DNA of 64,000 bases from an uncultured Clostridia bacterium (GTDB lineage: Bacteria > Bacillota > Clostridia > UMGS1883), in assembly GCA_947626145.1 (NCBI GenBank), contig CANQRB010000009.1, forward strand, positions 1 to 64,000, read 5' to 3'. The notes beneath the pieces are model-generated. The model searched no databases and had not been told where the DNA came from. It was given only the letters and a program-made list of their open reading frames with translations. A program made the translations under genes and the position numbers. Positions 1-8,744 of this stretch are shown piece after piece. How positions within the stretch are numbered: position 1 is the stretch's first letter; the number at the start of each line of letters is the position of its first letter.

Positions 1-78
1 ACAGGCCTCGGCTTGGACCGAAACCTGTTTCGTAAATTCTTTCCAGGATTTTACACCACTATTCTTGACATAGAGCCC
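1..78 (-). repeat. Hairpin/IS-end-like sequence, inverted copy at window end
   Basis: The first bases form an imperfect hairpin (ACAGG..TCGG / CCGA..CCTGT). Read on the minus strand, this segment is clearly similar to 63668-63720 near the other end of the window: both run AAAATCC, AATTTAC, ACAGG, TTCGG, GCCGAGGCCTGT. The adjoining bases (GGCTCTATGTCAAGAATAG on the minus strand) look like the end of an insertion sequence, but no transposase is present and I cannot name the family. It could be a dispersed small repeat or a mobilised terminator. Confidence 0.4.
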
Positions 79-91
79 TATAAAATAAACG

Positions 92-130
92 TACAAAAGA
101 AAAGGTGCGCCCGTTTTGCCTGGGCGCACC
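92..130 (-). terminator. Intrinsic terminator of the leuA-mnmM operon
   Basis: A perfect 9-bp stem, GGTGCGCCC / GGGCGCACC (104-112 and 122-130), is followed on the minus strand by a T-rich tract. It lies about 60 bases downstream of the mnmM stop codon. Confidence 0.85.
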
Positions 131-186
131 GAAGCGCGTAATATAAATTTGTGTGAGCTGTCGTACATTTGACGTCAAAAGTGACT

Positions 187-741
187 TTATATTCCTTTTA
201 TTATTACAGCCGAAATGGGCACATCTCCAGTTCGGTTGTAAAAGCGGGTCAGCAGCACGGTGTACCTGTTCGGGTCTAAACCGGCCAGATATTCCAGCAG
301 GGCGTCCCGCTCCCCGTATCCGCTGCGGCCGCCGTAATATATGGAAAGGGAGATTTTGCCGCCGTCACGGAGCAGCCTCAGCCCCGCCTCGATGGCGGCT
401 GTCGTGCTGTCGGCGTGAGTAAAGACCGAGTGGTCTCCGCCGGGGAGCCAGCCAAGATTGAACACGATAAAGTCAACCGTGCCCGGCCCGGCGTATTTGT
501 CCATGTTTGCGTGACTGTCGAGGATGACCTCGGCATTATCCATTCCCAGCTCTTTCAGCCGCTTTTTGGTATTTTCCACGGCTTGGGGCTGGATGTCGAA
601 GGCTTTCACCCGTCCGTCCGGCCCCACAAGACCGCATAATTTTGCCGTGTCATGCCCGTTGCCGGCGGTGGCGTCGATGCACAGGCCGCCCTCCGGCACG
701 GACTCACGGAACAGCTTGTCGTTCAGGGATAGGGTATTCAT
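187..741 (-). CDS. mnmM: tRNA (mnm5s2U34)-methyltransferase, YtqB/MnmM family
   Basis: A 184-aa class I SAM-dependent methyltransferase of the YtqB family (formerly 'putative rRNA methylase'). The family is now known to methylate nm5s2U to mnm5s2U at the tRNA wobble position in Gram-positive bacteria lacking MnmC. The SAM-binding motif I is visible as DATAGNGHDT near residues 23-32. The family-typical FNLGWLPGGDHS follows around residues 94-105, and the late motif SIYYGG around residues 133-138. The length is normal. The start codon overlaps the leuA stop (TAATG), so the two are translationally coupled in one transcript. The link to leucine synthesis is probably operonic chance. The family call is secure; the exact reaction is transferred from family knowledge. 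Confidence 0.85.
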   Translation of the reverse strand: MNTLSLNDKLFRESVPEGGLCIDATAGNGHDTAKLCGLVGPDGRVKAFDIQPQAVENTKKRLKELGMDNAEVILDSHANMDKYAGPGTVDFIVFNLGWLPGGDHSVFTHADSTTAAIEAGLRLLRDGGKISLSIYYGGRSGYGERDALLEYLAGLDPNRYTVLLTRFYNRTGDVPISAVIIKGI

Positions 742-2408
742 TATTTGGAGGCCTTTTCCAGACGGTTGATGGCGCTGATGAGGGCGTAAACCGAGGAGGT
801 CATAATGTCGGTGTTCCTTCCCGCGCCCCAGGAGGAGGTCTTGCCGTCGCTTATCTCAATATAGGAGATGGCGCGGCTCTTGCTGCCCTTTTCAAGGGCG
901 TGTTCTTTGTAGGTGACCACCGAGAAGCCCGGGTGGTAGCGGTCGCACAGGGCGTTGCACACGGCGTCAAGACGGCCGTTGCCGTGACCGGCCAGCACAA
1001 GAGTGTCGCCGTTCATTTCGATGGTAACCTCGGCCTCGATGCCGTTGCGCTGTACGTAGTGACATTCCATCAGCTTCATTGGGTCGGAAACGTTGATGAA
1101 GTCCTTGAGGAAGATGTCCAGTACCTCATCGGGAGACAGCTCCTTGTGCAGATGGTCGGATACGGACTTCACCGCGTAACCGAATACCTCCCGCATCTTG
1201 GGGGGAAGATCGTAGCCGAACTGCTTCTCCATCAGATAGCCGATGCCGCCCTTGCCGCTCTGGCTGTTGATGCGGATAACGTCGCTCTCGTACTCACGGC
1301 CCACGTCGTGGGGGTCGATGGGCAGATAGGGCACCGACCAGCCGTCAAGGTGCTTTTCCTCCCGCCAGTTCATGCCCTTGGCGATGGCGTCCTGATGGGA
1401 GCCGCTGAAAGCCGCGAACACCAGCCGTCCGGCGTAGGGACTGCGCTCGCCAACGGTCATGCCAGTGAGGCGCTCATAGGCTGCCACGATGAAGGGCAGA
1501 TTTTCAAGATTTAACTTGGGATCAACGCCGTGGCTGAACATATTCAGGGCAAGAGTTACGATGTCAACGTTGCCGGTGCGCTCACCGTTGCCGAAGAGCG
1601 TTCCCTCAATGCGGTCTCCGCCGGCCAGCAGGCCCAGCTCGCTGTCCGCCACGCCGCAGCCACGGTCGTTGTGAGGGTGCAGGGACAGAACCACGCTGTC
1701 ACGGCGGTTCATGTTGTCGCTCATGTACTCTATCTGGCTGGCGTAAACGTGGGGGAGAGACATCTCCACGGTCACGGGCAGATTGATAATCACCTTGCGG
1801 TCGGGAGTGGGTTGCCATACATCTATAACGGCGTTGCAGACCTCGAGGGCGTACTCGGGCTCGGTGCCGGTGAAGCTTTCGGGAGAGTATTCAAAGAGGA
1901 AGTTTCCCTCCATTTCGGAGGCGATCTCCTTCAGCAGCTTTGCGCCGGAAACGGCTATTTCGGTTATTTCTTCCTTGCTCTTTTTAAAGACCTGTTCGCG
2001 CTGGGCCACGCTCGTGGAGTTGTAAAGGTGTACTATGACGGGGGTCTTGCAGCCCTTCAGGGATTCAAAGGTCTTTCTGATTATGTGTTCCCGTGACTGG
2101 GTCAGAACCTGGATGGTGACGTCCTCGGGAATGAGGTTCTTTTCGATAAGGGCGCGGACAAATTCGTACTCCGTCTCGCTTGCGGCGGGGAAGCCCACCT
2201 CTATCTCCTTGAAGCCCACCTCGACGAGAAGCTGGAAGAATTCAAGCTTTTCCTCAAGACTCATGGGCACCACAAGGGCCTGATTGCCGTCCCGCAGGTC
2301 AACGCTGCACCATACGGGGGCGTGGTCGATGTACTCCTTTTTCGCCCATTTCAATTCATTGACAGGAGGCATAAAGTAGCCCCTTTGATACTTTTGGTAA
2401 TTTTTCAT
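741..2408 (-). CDS. leuA: 2-isopropylmalate synthase (LeuA, long type)
   Basis: Catalyses the first committed step of leucine synthesis, acetyl-CoA + 2-oxoisovalerate to 2-isopropylmalate. After trimming, the protein is about 555 aa. It contains the DRE-TIM-barrel signature (SVDLRDGNQAL near residue 36), the HPHNDRG metal-binding motif and GNGERTGN. A C-terminal LeuA allosteric domain covers roughly the last 130 residues (EVTIEMNGD, then SYIEISDG). The ORF track extends to 2465, but the right start is ATG 2408 (MKNYQKYQRG), 7 nt after AGGAGC. The extra upstream codons lie in the T-box terminator region. Expression is controlled by the Leu T-box leader. leuB, leuC and leuD are not in the window. 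Confidence 0.95.
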   Translation of the reverse strand: MKNYQKYQRGYFMPPVNELKWAKKEYIDHAPVWCSVDLRDGNQALVVPMSLEEKLEFFQLLVEVGFKEIEVGFPAASETEYEFVRALIEKNLIPEDVTIQVLTQSREHIIRKTFESLKGCKTPVIVHLYNSTSVAQREQVFKKSKEEITEIAVSGAKLLKEIASEMEGNFLFEYSPESFTGTEPEYALEVCNAVIDVWQPTPDRKVIINLPVTVEMSLPHVYASQIEYMSDNMNRRDSVVLSLHPHNDRGCGVADSELGLLAGGDRIEGTLFGNGERTGNVDIVTLALNMFSHGVDPKLNLENLPFIVAAYERLTGMTVGERSPYAGRLVFAAFSGSHQDAIAKGMNWREEKHLDGWSVPYLPIDPHDVGREYESDVIRINSQSGKGGIGYLMEKQFGYDLPPKMREVFGYAVKSVSDHLHKELSPDEVLDIFLKDFINVSDPMKLMECHYVQRNGIEAEVTIEMNGDTLVLAGHGNGRLDAVCNALCDRYHPGFSVVTYKEHALEKGSKSRAISYIEISDGKTSSWGAGRNTDIMTSSVYALISAINRLEKASK

Positions 2409-2449
2409 AACCGTTGCTCCTTTCAACATTTTTGATTTCCACAAATAAA

Positions 2450-2710
2450 GGCTCCGTCTCCACATAGAGACGAAGCCGGGCTGCTCCGCGGTACCACTCT
2501 ATTTCGCCATAAAGGCGCACTTTACGGATACGTACATATCCTGCCGCTGTAACGGTCGGCCTCCGTCTTGACCTATGACCCGGCGCGCCGGGGTTCAGCA
2601 AGCGACTCCAAGGCGAGTTCGGACTCTTTCCGTCACCGGCTCACACCGCCCGCCGGCTCTCTGAAAACTTCCGGAATCTTACTACTCCTTTTCACAGTCT
2701 TTGATTATTT
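2450..2710 (-). promoter_or_regulatory. T-box leader (leucine specifier CUC) of leuA
   Basis: The minus strand carries the T-box core AGTGGTACCGCGG (around 2488-2501), which pairs with the uncharged tRNA acceptor end. It is followed by a terminator stem GGCTTCGTCTC / GAGACGGAGCC and TTTATTT (around 2454-2480). The specifier region reads GAACTCGCCTTGGAG, putting the Leu codon CTC at 2617-2615. This matches the downstream leuA. Under leucine starvation, uncharged tRNA-Leu would favour the antiterminator and allow leuA-mnmM transcription. Confidence 0.93.
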
Positions 2711-2728
2711 GTGTTCGATTGTGCTTCT

Positions 2729-2756
2729 ATTATAACATGGAATTTTAAAATTGCAA
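2729..2756 (-). promoter_or_regulatory. Sigma-A promoter of the leuA T-box transcript
   Basis: On the minus strand: TTGCAA (2756-2751), 16 bp, TATAAT (2734-2729). It lies immediately upstream of the T-box stem I region. Confidence 0.8.
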
Positions 2757-2818
2757 GTGTTTTTCAAAAATTTTTTCAAAAAATTTTACAGTTAACAAGA
2801 ATTTAACATTCCAGACAC

Positions 2819-2847
2819 TTGAAATTGACCGTCAGTGATGATATAAT
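2819..2847 (+). promoter_or_regulatory. Sigma-A promoter of the GH105 protein gene
   Basis: TTGAAA, 17 bp, TATAAT, about 67 bp upstream of the ATG at 2914. It is divergent from the leuA promoter, with an AT-rich spacer between the two. Confidence 0.75.
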
Positions 2848-2913
2848 TACATTGACTTTTTGAATTGACGGACATCATGTCACACAATCCTTTTACATGA
2901 GGAGAGATTATTT

Positions 2914-5900
2914 ATGAAGAAATTTACGGCTTTGGTACTCGCGGCGATAATGCTGCTGGCGGTTGTGCCGGCTGCGGGCGTCGCGGCTGAGGACAGCCTC
3001 AGCGACGGCCTTGTGCTGCGCTATACCTTTGATTCTGACGGCGCGGCCCCTTCCACGGTGAAGGACGTCAGCGGCAACAATTTTAACGGCGTTGTCGTCA
3101 ACGTCAGCCAGCAGGTAGGCGGCGGACGCCCCGGTCAGGGCAGCCAGCAGACCGTCACAAAGCAAATAACGGTGGAAAACGGCGCCGCCGTGTTCCCCGG
3201 TTCCGAAAATGTCAGCTCCGGCTGGCGGGGAACCTATGTTAACGGCGCCGCCATAAAGATACCCGAGGCGGCCCGCAGCGGCCTTGGCGATTACACGGTG
3301 TCCATGTGGGTCAAGGCCGATGGGGAGTATTCCTTCAGCGGGGTGCCTCAGCGGTTCTTTGACTTCGGCGTAAGCACGACCGACAGTATTTTCCTGCGTT
3401 ACCAGCTGAGCAGCGGTGAGCTTCGCTTCCAGGACAGGGGCATCGCCTCCGGCAAGGACGATACGGCCAGCTACGCTCAGCAGACCGGCGTGAACGATAT
3501 GGTCGACAAGTGGGCCCTGCTCACTGTTGTTTACAGTAAAAACGAACAGAAGGCCACCGTCTACGTGAACGGCGAGGAGCTTATGAGCAAGACCGGTCTC
3601 CGCCGCAGCATCGGCGACATTTCCGCCCTTTCAGACCAGACCTACGGCATGTATCTGGGCCGCACAATGTGGTACAACGACGGGGAAAAGGCCAACAATC
3701 CCGAATACAAGGGCCTGATGGACGACGTGCGCATATACCGCCGTACCCTCGGCGCGGACGAGGTAATGGAGCTGTATAAGACCACCAATCCCGAAGGGGA
3801 CAAGACGGTCACCGGGGCCGCTGCTCCGGACGATGTTTATACCCTTGCGGGCGTGGCCCCGGCCCTGCCCGCCACGGTAAAGGTGACTCTCGCCAACGGC
3901 TCCGAGGAGTATGCCGAGGTAATATGGGAAGACGTTGCCGCCGGCAAGTACGCCGCCGTGGGAACCTTTACTGTCAACGGTACAGTGAAAGGCACCGCTA
4001 TAAGCGTACAGGTGACCGTTCACGTGGTGAGTGAGCCCGAGGACAGCATCAAGAGCGGCCTGATAGCCAGCTATACCTTTGACGGTGACGGCTCCGAGCC
4101 CACGGTCATAAAGGATGTGAGCGGCAGCGGCAACGACGCCCTTGTCCTCAACAACGTAAGAAATGATTTCTTTGAAGGTACAGTCGATAACCATATAACC
4201 GTTGCTAACGGCGCGGCGGTGTTCCCCGGCTGCACGGAGCATACAAACTGGTGGGGCGAGGCCGACGGCACGGACGCCGGAGCGGCCCTCCAACTCCCCA
4301 ATGACTTCAACCGCGGCGTTAACAGCTACACTGTTTCCATGTGGGTCAAGGCCGACAGCGAGTATATTTACGCCGACAGGTACCAGCGGCTCTTTGACTT
4401 CGGCAACCGCGGCGGAGACCTGGACGACAGCATTTACGCCGCCTATTTCCTTAAGCAGGACCGTTTGGACGTTTACGACTATCGGGACAACAATCGGGCG
4501 GGCGTCGAACACTACTTTAACGGCGAGGGGCCCTTCACCGACAGGTGGGGAATGCTGACTGTCTCTTATGATTACGCCTCAAAGAAGGCAGACGTTTATG
4601 TGAACGGAGAAAAAATTGAGACTATAGAGAATATGCCCCGGGGCCTTGACGGGCTCGGATCCCTCAACGACAATTCCAACGGCCTGTACATCGGCCGCAA
4701 TATCTGGTCAAACCAGATACTCGACTCAAATCCGGACTTTAAGGGCCAGATGGACAATATTCGTATTTACGGCCGCAGCCTTGGAGAGGCAGAGGTCGAG
4801 GCCCTCTACAACGCGACCAATCCTCAGAAAAAGGCCGTAATAACAAGGAATATAAGCGTGTTGGACGCCGACGGAAGGGAGATATACAACACCTCCGAAA
4901 CTGTTGACGGCTGGGAGAACAGCCGTTACACGGATAAGCCCGAGGAAACCTATACCTATGGCGGAAAGGTGTATTATCTGCTGAAAGAGCTTTCCGATCT
5001 GACCATAGAAAACGTTGACGACACGGATCGCTCCGTTACCGTTGTGTACACGGTCAAGACCGCGTCCTTTGAAAAGGCCGCCGTGGCCGACACTTACACC
5101 TCGACACAGAACAACGGCAACGACAATTACGGTAACGACGATCTTCGCGTCACCTCCACAGGGGGCGACGGCAAGGCTTCGTATGACCGTTACGCTTTCA
5201 TTCGTTTCCCGGGCAGCGACGGATATATTTTCGGCGGCAGCCTCAAGGTGTTTGTGGACAAGATAGAAAACAACCGCTACACCACTTATACCCTTCACGC
5301 CATTGATAAGGAATACGCGGAATGGAACGAATACGGTCTCAAGTGGAGCAATCAGGGCGATATCGTAAACAACTCCACAGAGATTGCCACCGCCGGACTG
5401 AGCCCGAGCGTAAAGGGCGAGTGGCTTGAGTTCGATATTTCCGAATATCTGCGGAACAATCCCGGTCGGGAATACTACAGCTTTTACATCTCATGCGACA
5501 CCTGCGCGACCTATATTTATTCCCGTGAGAACGGTGAAAATCCTCCCACTATCTCCTATTTGTCCGAGGGACAGCTTGTGACGGTGAATTACATGGCCGA
5601 CGGTACGACGCTCCTGACCGAGACGGTGCCCGCGCCAAAGGGACAGACGTTCACCTATGACGGTCGGCGGAACCTTATCGCAAAGGACGGCAAGGTATAC
5701 GTTTACGGCTCCGGCGCGTCCATGGATAAGGTGGACGAGGAGCACAGCGTCATGACGATAATTATGAAGGAAACCGATGATTACGGCTTTGAGGACATAA
5801 CGGCCAGCGCCTACTATGACGAGGCCGCTCCGCTGCCCGGCACCGCCGTTCTCAAGACGGGGGACTACAGCTTGGAGCTGCCCGTGGTATTTGATCAGAT

Positions 5901-8178
5901 AGTCATGGGCCAGGTCGGAGTGTTCGAGGTTACGGGCGTTGCGGAAGGTCTCGACGTACCGGCGACGGTCAAGGCCTATGGCCGGTATTATAACGAAAAC
6001 GGCGATCTTCTTGGCTACGCCAGCAAGGTAAAGATAAGATACCTTTCGGCCGACGGCGGCTATGAGGCGAATCCCGTTGAAGTGGAGCAGCTGCTCACCG
6101 GCAGTTCGATCAGCGCCGATCTTATCAATTACTATCCCCAGCTTGAAAATGCCGGTGTTGACGGGGACAACCGGATCACCGAACCCTATCAGACGGTAAC
6201 GGTCACCGGTGAGCTGAAAGACGGCGTCAGCGCCGACGCCGGCGCATACTTGGAAGGCGACGACCCGTCCGCATACACACTGAATGTCACCGGCACCGCG
6301 GCCAATGTTTCCGACGAGCCGGGCGCAGTCGCCGTGATCGCCGCCAGATATGACGGCAGCGGCAAGCTCGTGGGAGTTGACACTGATAAAGTTTCACTCA
6401 ATGCCGGCATGACCGGCCGCGAGGAGCTGAGCTGTAAATTTGACTATAACAGAGAGACCGAAGAAGATTTGAGGATTTACGTCTGGAGCCTTGCCGAGGC
6501 ACGGCCCCTGAGCGAGGTCATTCTGGCCTCGGAGCTTCATATCGCCGATGTTGCCGGGCTCATTCCCGAATACGGCGATGTAAAGGAAAATGTGCTCCGG
6601 GCCAATGACTACTATCAGGCGCACAACGGCGCCAACGCCCGCACCTTCTGGGATATAGCGGCCTATCACACCGGTAATATGGAGACGTATTTCACCTTTG
6701 GCGGCGATAATTATCTCGACTACTCCTTTGAATGGGCAAATTCCAGAAACTGGATGGGTAACCGCAACACTTCCACTCCCAAGGAGCAGTGGACATGGAA
6801 CTATCCCTCCGGCGACAGCGACAATACCACCGATGTGCTCTTCGGCGACTGGCAGATATGCTTCCAGACCTTCCTTGACCTGTATCTCGTCGAACCCGAT
6901 AGGGCCAATATCAGCCGCGTTGAGGAAGTCATGGGCTATCAGATAACCAAGGAGGACGACGATTACTGGTGGTGGGCCGACGCTCTGTACATGGTGCCAC
7001 CCATATTGACGAAGATGTACCTTAACACCGGCGACATTACCTATATAGACAAGCTCTATGACTACTATCGGTTCTCTGCCGAACTCATGTACGACGGCGA
7101 CTGCGGCATACCCAACAGAGGAACCTCCGAATTTGTCAAGGGCGAGGAATATACCACCTCTGCGGAAAGCTATAAGAAGAACGGCAGCGCCTTCTCCAAT
7201 CCGGACAATTATGCAAACCTGTTCTATCGGGATTCCAACTATGTATATCCCTTAAACGCCAACTCCGGCCACGAGGGCGAAAAGAACTTCTGGGCCAGGG
7301 GCAACGGCTGGGTGTTCGCCGGACTGGCAAAGATACTCACCGACCTTCCCGAGAGCCACGAAAGCTATCCTTACTTTGTAAATCTGTACAGAGAAATGGC
7401 GGCGGCCATTATCGCCTGCCAGCGGCAGGACGATGAGGGACGGGGCTTCTGGACCCAGTCAATGCTTCAGGATTATCCCAAGGGTCAGAACGGCAACAGC
7501 TGGGGCTACGAGACCAGCGGAACGGCCTTCTTCACCTACGGCCTGTTCTGGGGCCTCAACAGCGGCCTGCTGGACGAGGGTAAATATCTTGAACCCGCGC
7601 TGCGCGGCTGGAAGTACCTTTCCGAGGTGGCTCTTCAGGACAGCGGCAAGGTGGGCTATACACAGGCCATCGGCTCCAACGCCACTCAGGCCACGGCCCA
7701 GTCCTCCGAACAGTCCTTCGGTTACGGCGCTTTCCTCCTTGCGGGCTGCGAGGTATCCCGCTGGGTGGGCGGCGTTGAGGAAAACAACGCCGATTACCTT
7801 AAGCGTCGGCTCCGGAACGCGATCGCTTTCAGCGGCGGAAAAATGTACTTTGACGGCGAGACTGCCGACAGCGGCGCCTTTGTCGAGGGCGGCACTCTTT
7901 ATCTGCCGGTGATTGAGACAGCCGAAAAGCTGGGCTTCAATGCCGTTAGCTCCGGCGGCGGATGCAATCTTACCGATGAGGTAAACGGCGGAACGAAGGC
8001 CGTTGAGGACGTCGTGGACAGGAACGGCGATCTCTACGCTCCCGCCGATTCGCTGGCGGCGGCTATGGACCGCTATGCGACCGTTTGGAACGGCGTCACC
8101 GTCATAAGCCATAAGCGGGCTGTGTTCTACGGTTGTGAGGATGCTGTGACTGATTATCTCAGCGACTTACTTAAGTAA
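2914..8178 (+). CDS. Secreted multidomain GH105-type unsaturated glycuronyl hydrolase with LamG, DNRLRE and stalk domains
   Basis: A 1754-aa exported protein with signal peptide MKKFTALVLAAIMLLAVVPA. Approximate order: LamG/concanavalin-like domain 30-290; Ig-like Big_4 segment 300-375; second LamG 375-640; small beta domain; DNRLRE/CBM96-like module 720-890 (DTYTSTQNNGNDNYGNDDLR, KWSNQG); further Ig/MucBP-like pieces to about 1220. The alpha/alpha-barrel region at about 1220-1620 resembles GH88/GH105 unsaturated rhamnogalacturonyl hydrolases (WWADALYMVPPILTKMY, FWARGNGWVFAGLAKIL, WGYETSGTAFFTYG). The Asp in WADAL is the probable catalytic acid. Residues 1640-1754 resemble a copper-amine-oxidase-N 'stalk'. 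Expected substrate is unsaturated oligogalacturonides or rhamnogalacturonides from pectin; this is inferred from the family. Most GH105 enzymes are cytoplasmic single-domain proteins, so an exported, carbohydrate-binding version is unusual. SD is AGGAGAG. The gene is monocistronic. Confidence 0.8.
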   Translation: MKKFTALVLAAIMLLAVVPAAGVAAEDSLSDGLVLRYTFDSDGAAPSTVKDVSGNNFNGVVVNVSQQVGGGRPGQGSQQTVTKQITVENGAAVFPGSENVSSGWRGTYVNGAAIKIPEAARSGLGDYTVSMWVKADGEYSFSGVPQRFFDFGVSTTDSIFLRYQLSSGELRFQDRGIASGKDDTASYAQQTGVNDMVDKWALLTVVYSKNEQKATVYVNGEELMSKTGLRRSIGDISALSDQTYGMYLGRTMWYNDGEKANNPEYKGLMDDVRIYRRTLGADEVMELYKTTNPEGDKTVTGAAAPDDVYTLAGVAPALPATVKVTLANGSEEYAEVIWEDVAAGKYAAVGTFTVNGTVKGTAISVQVTVHVVSEPEDSIKSGLIASYTFDGDGSEPTVIKDVSGSGNDALVLNNVRNDFFEGTVDNHITVANGAAVFPGCTEHTNWWGEADGTDAGAALQLPNDFNRGVNSYTVSMWVKADSEYIYADRYQRLFDFGNRGGDLDDSIYAAYFLKQDRLDVYDYRDNNRAGVEHYFNGEGPFTDRWGMLTVSYDYASKKADVYVNGEKIETIENMPRGLDGLGSLNDNSNGLYIGRNIWSNQILDSNPDFKGQMDNIRIYGRSLGEAEVEALYNATNPQKKAVITRNISVLDADGREIYNTSETVDGWENSRYTDKPEETYTYGGKVYYLLKELSDLTIENVDDTDRSVTVVYTVKTASFEKAAVADTYTSTQNNGNDNYGNDDLRVTSTGGDGKASYDRYAFIRFPGSDGYIFGGSLKVFVDKIENNRYTTYTLHAIDKEYAEWNEYGLKWSNQGDIVNNSTEIATAGLSPSVKGEWLEFDISEYLRNNPGREYYSFYISCDTCATYIYSRENGENPPTISYLSEGQLVTVNYMADGTTLLTETVPAPKGQTFTYDGRRNLIAKDGKVYVYGSGASMDKVDEEHSVMTIIMKETDDYGFEDITASAYYDEAAPLPGTAVLKTGDYSLELPVVFDQIVMGQVGVFEVTGVAEGLDVPATVKAYGRYYNENGDLLGYASKVKIRYLSADGGYEANPVEVEQLLTGSSISADLINYYPQLENAGVDGDNRITEPYQTVTVTGELKDGVSADAGAYLEGDDPSAYTLNVTGTAANVSDEPGAVAVIAARYDGSGKLVGVDTDKVSLNAGMTGREELSCKFDYNRETEEDLRIYVWSLAEARPLSEVILASELHIADVAGLIPEYGDVKENVLRANDYYQAHNGANARTFWDIAAYHTGNMETYFTFGGDNYLDYSFEWANSRNWMGNRNTSTPKEQWTWNYPSGDSDNTTDVLFGDWQICFQTFLDLYLVEPDRANISRVEEVMGYQITKEDDDYWWWADALYMVPPILTKMYLNTGDITYIDKLYDYYRFSAELMYDGDCGIPNRGTSEFVKGEEYTTSAESYKKNGSAFSNPDNYANLFYRDSNYVYPLNANSGHEGEKNFWARGNGWVFAGLAKILTDLPESHESYPYFVNLYREMAAAIIACQRQDDEGRGFWTQSMLQDYPKGQNGNSWGYETSGTAFFTYGLFWGLNSGLLDEGKYLEPALRGWKYLSEVALQDSGKVGYTQAIGSNATQATAQSSEQSFGYGAFLLAGCEVSRWVGGVEENNADYLKRRLRNAIAFSGGKMYFDGETADSGAFVEGGTLYLPVIETAEKLGFNAVSSGGGCNLTDEVNGGTKAVEDVVDRNGDLYAPADSLAAAMDRYATVWNGVTVISHKRAVFYGCEDAVTDYLSDLLK

Positions 8179-8192
8179 AAATAAAATGTAAA

Positions 8193-8226
8193 GGGCGCGT
8201 CTCTCATCGGAGGCGCGCCCATTGTT
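8193..8226. terminator. Bidirectional terminator between GH105 gene and cobalamin operon end
   Basis: The stem GGGCGCG..CTC / GAGGCGCGCCC lies between two convergent genes. A-rich sequence on one side and TTGTTT on the other allow it to serve both strands. Confidence 0.8.
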
Positions 8227-8228
8227 TA

Positions 8229-8744
8229 TTAATATTCTATGCCTAATCTGGCGGAGATACCGCCGTGATAAGGGTGTTTTATGGCGTTGATCTCGCTTAC
8301 GTAGTCGGCGGCGGCGAGAAAGGCCGCGTCCGGGCCCCTGCCGGTGAGCACAAGCTCAAGCTCCGGCGGCTTTTGCAGCACGAGCCGCCCGGCAAGCTCC
8401 CGGTCAATCAGGCCGTGGCGGTACGCGGAATTGAACTCGTCAAGTATGAGCATATCGCGTTCAGGCAGGAGGGTCTCCGCTCGGCGGAGGAGGCCGTTGT
8501 GGCATAAGGTTATCCCCGCCCTGTCGGCCTCCGTCATTTTGGCGGGAAAGCCGTAATCCCTGTCACAGCGCTCCACCGTGATCCCCGGAATGATGGGTAG
8601 GGAGTTGAGCTCGGAGGAAAACCGTCCCTTCATCAGTTGGACTATGTGTACTCTCATTCCGGCCCCCGCCGCCCTTACTGCCAGTCCCAGAGCGGCGGTC
8701 GTCTTTCCCTTTCCGTCGCCGCAGTAAATGTGGATAAGTCCCAT
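8229..8744 (-). CDS. cobO: Cob(I)yrinic acid a,c-diamide adenosyltransferase (CobO/BtuR type)
   Basis: Transfers the 5'-deoxyadenosyl group of ATP to Co(I) corrinoids. 171 aa, the usual length. The P-loop GDGKGKTTAALG is at residues 9-20. Further family features are VQLMKG, the Walker-B-like MLILDEFN, and the basic/aromatic C-terminus. It is the last gene of the cobalamin operon, overlapping the cobQ stop by one base (TGATG) and ending just before a terminator. It supplies adenosylated intermediates both for synthesis and for salvage of imported corrinoids. Confidence 0.92.
   Translation of the reverse strand: MGLIHIYCGDGKGKTTAALGLAVRAAGAGMRVHIVQLMKGRFSSELNSLPIIPGITVERCDRDYGFPAKMTEADRAGITLCHNGLLRRAETLLPERDMLILDEFNSAYRHGLIDRELAGRLVLQKPPELELVLTGRGPDAAFLAAADYVSEINAIKHPYHGGISARLGIEY

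Noticed and set aside
642-1514. 290-aa plus-strand ORF opposite leuA
   Set aside because: Shadow of leuA produced by GC-rich third positions; no recognisable domain.
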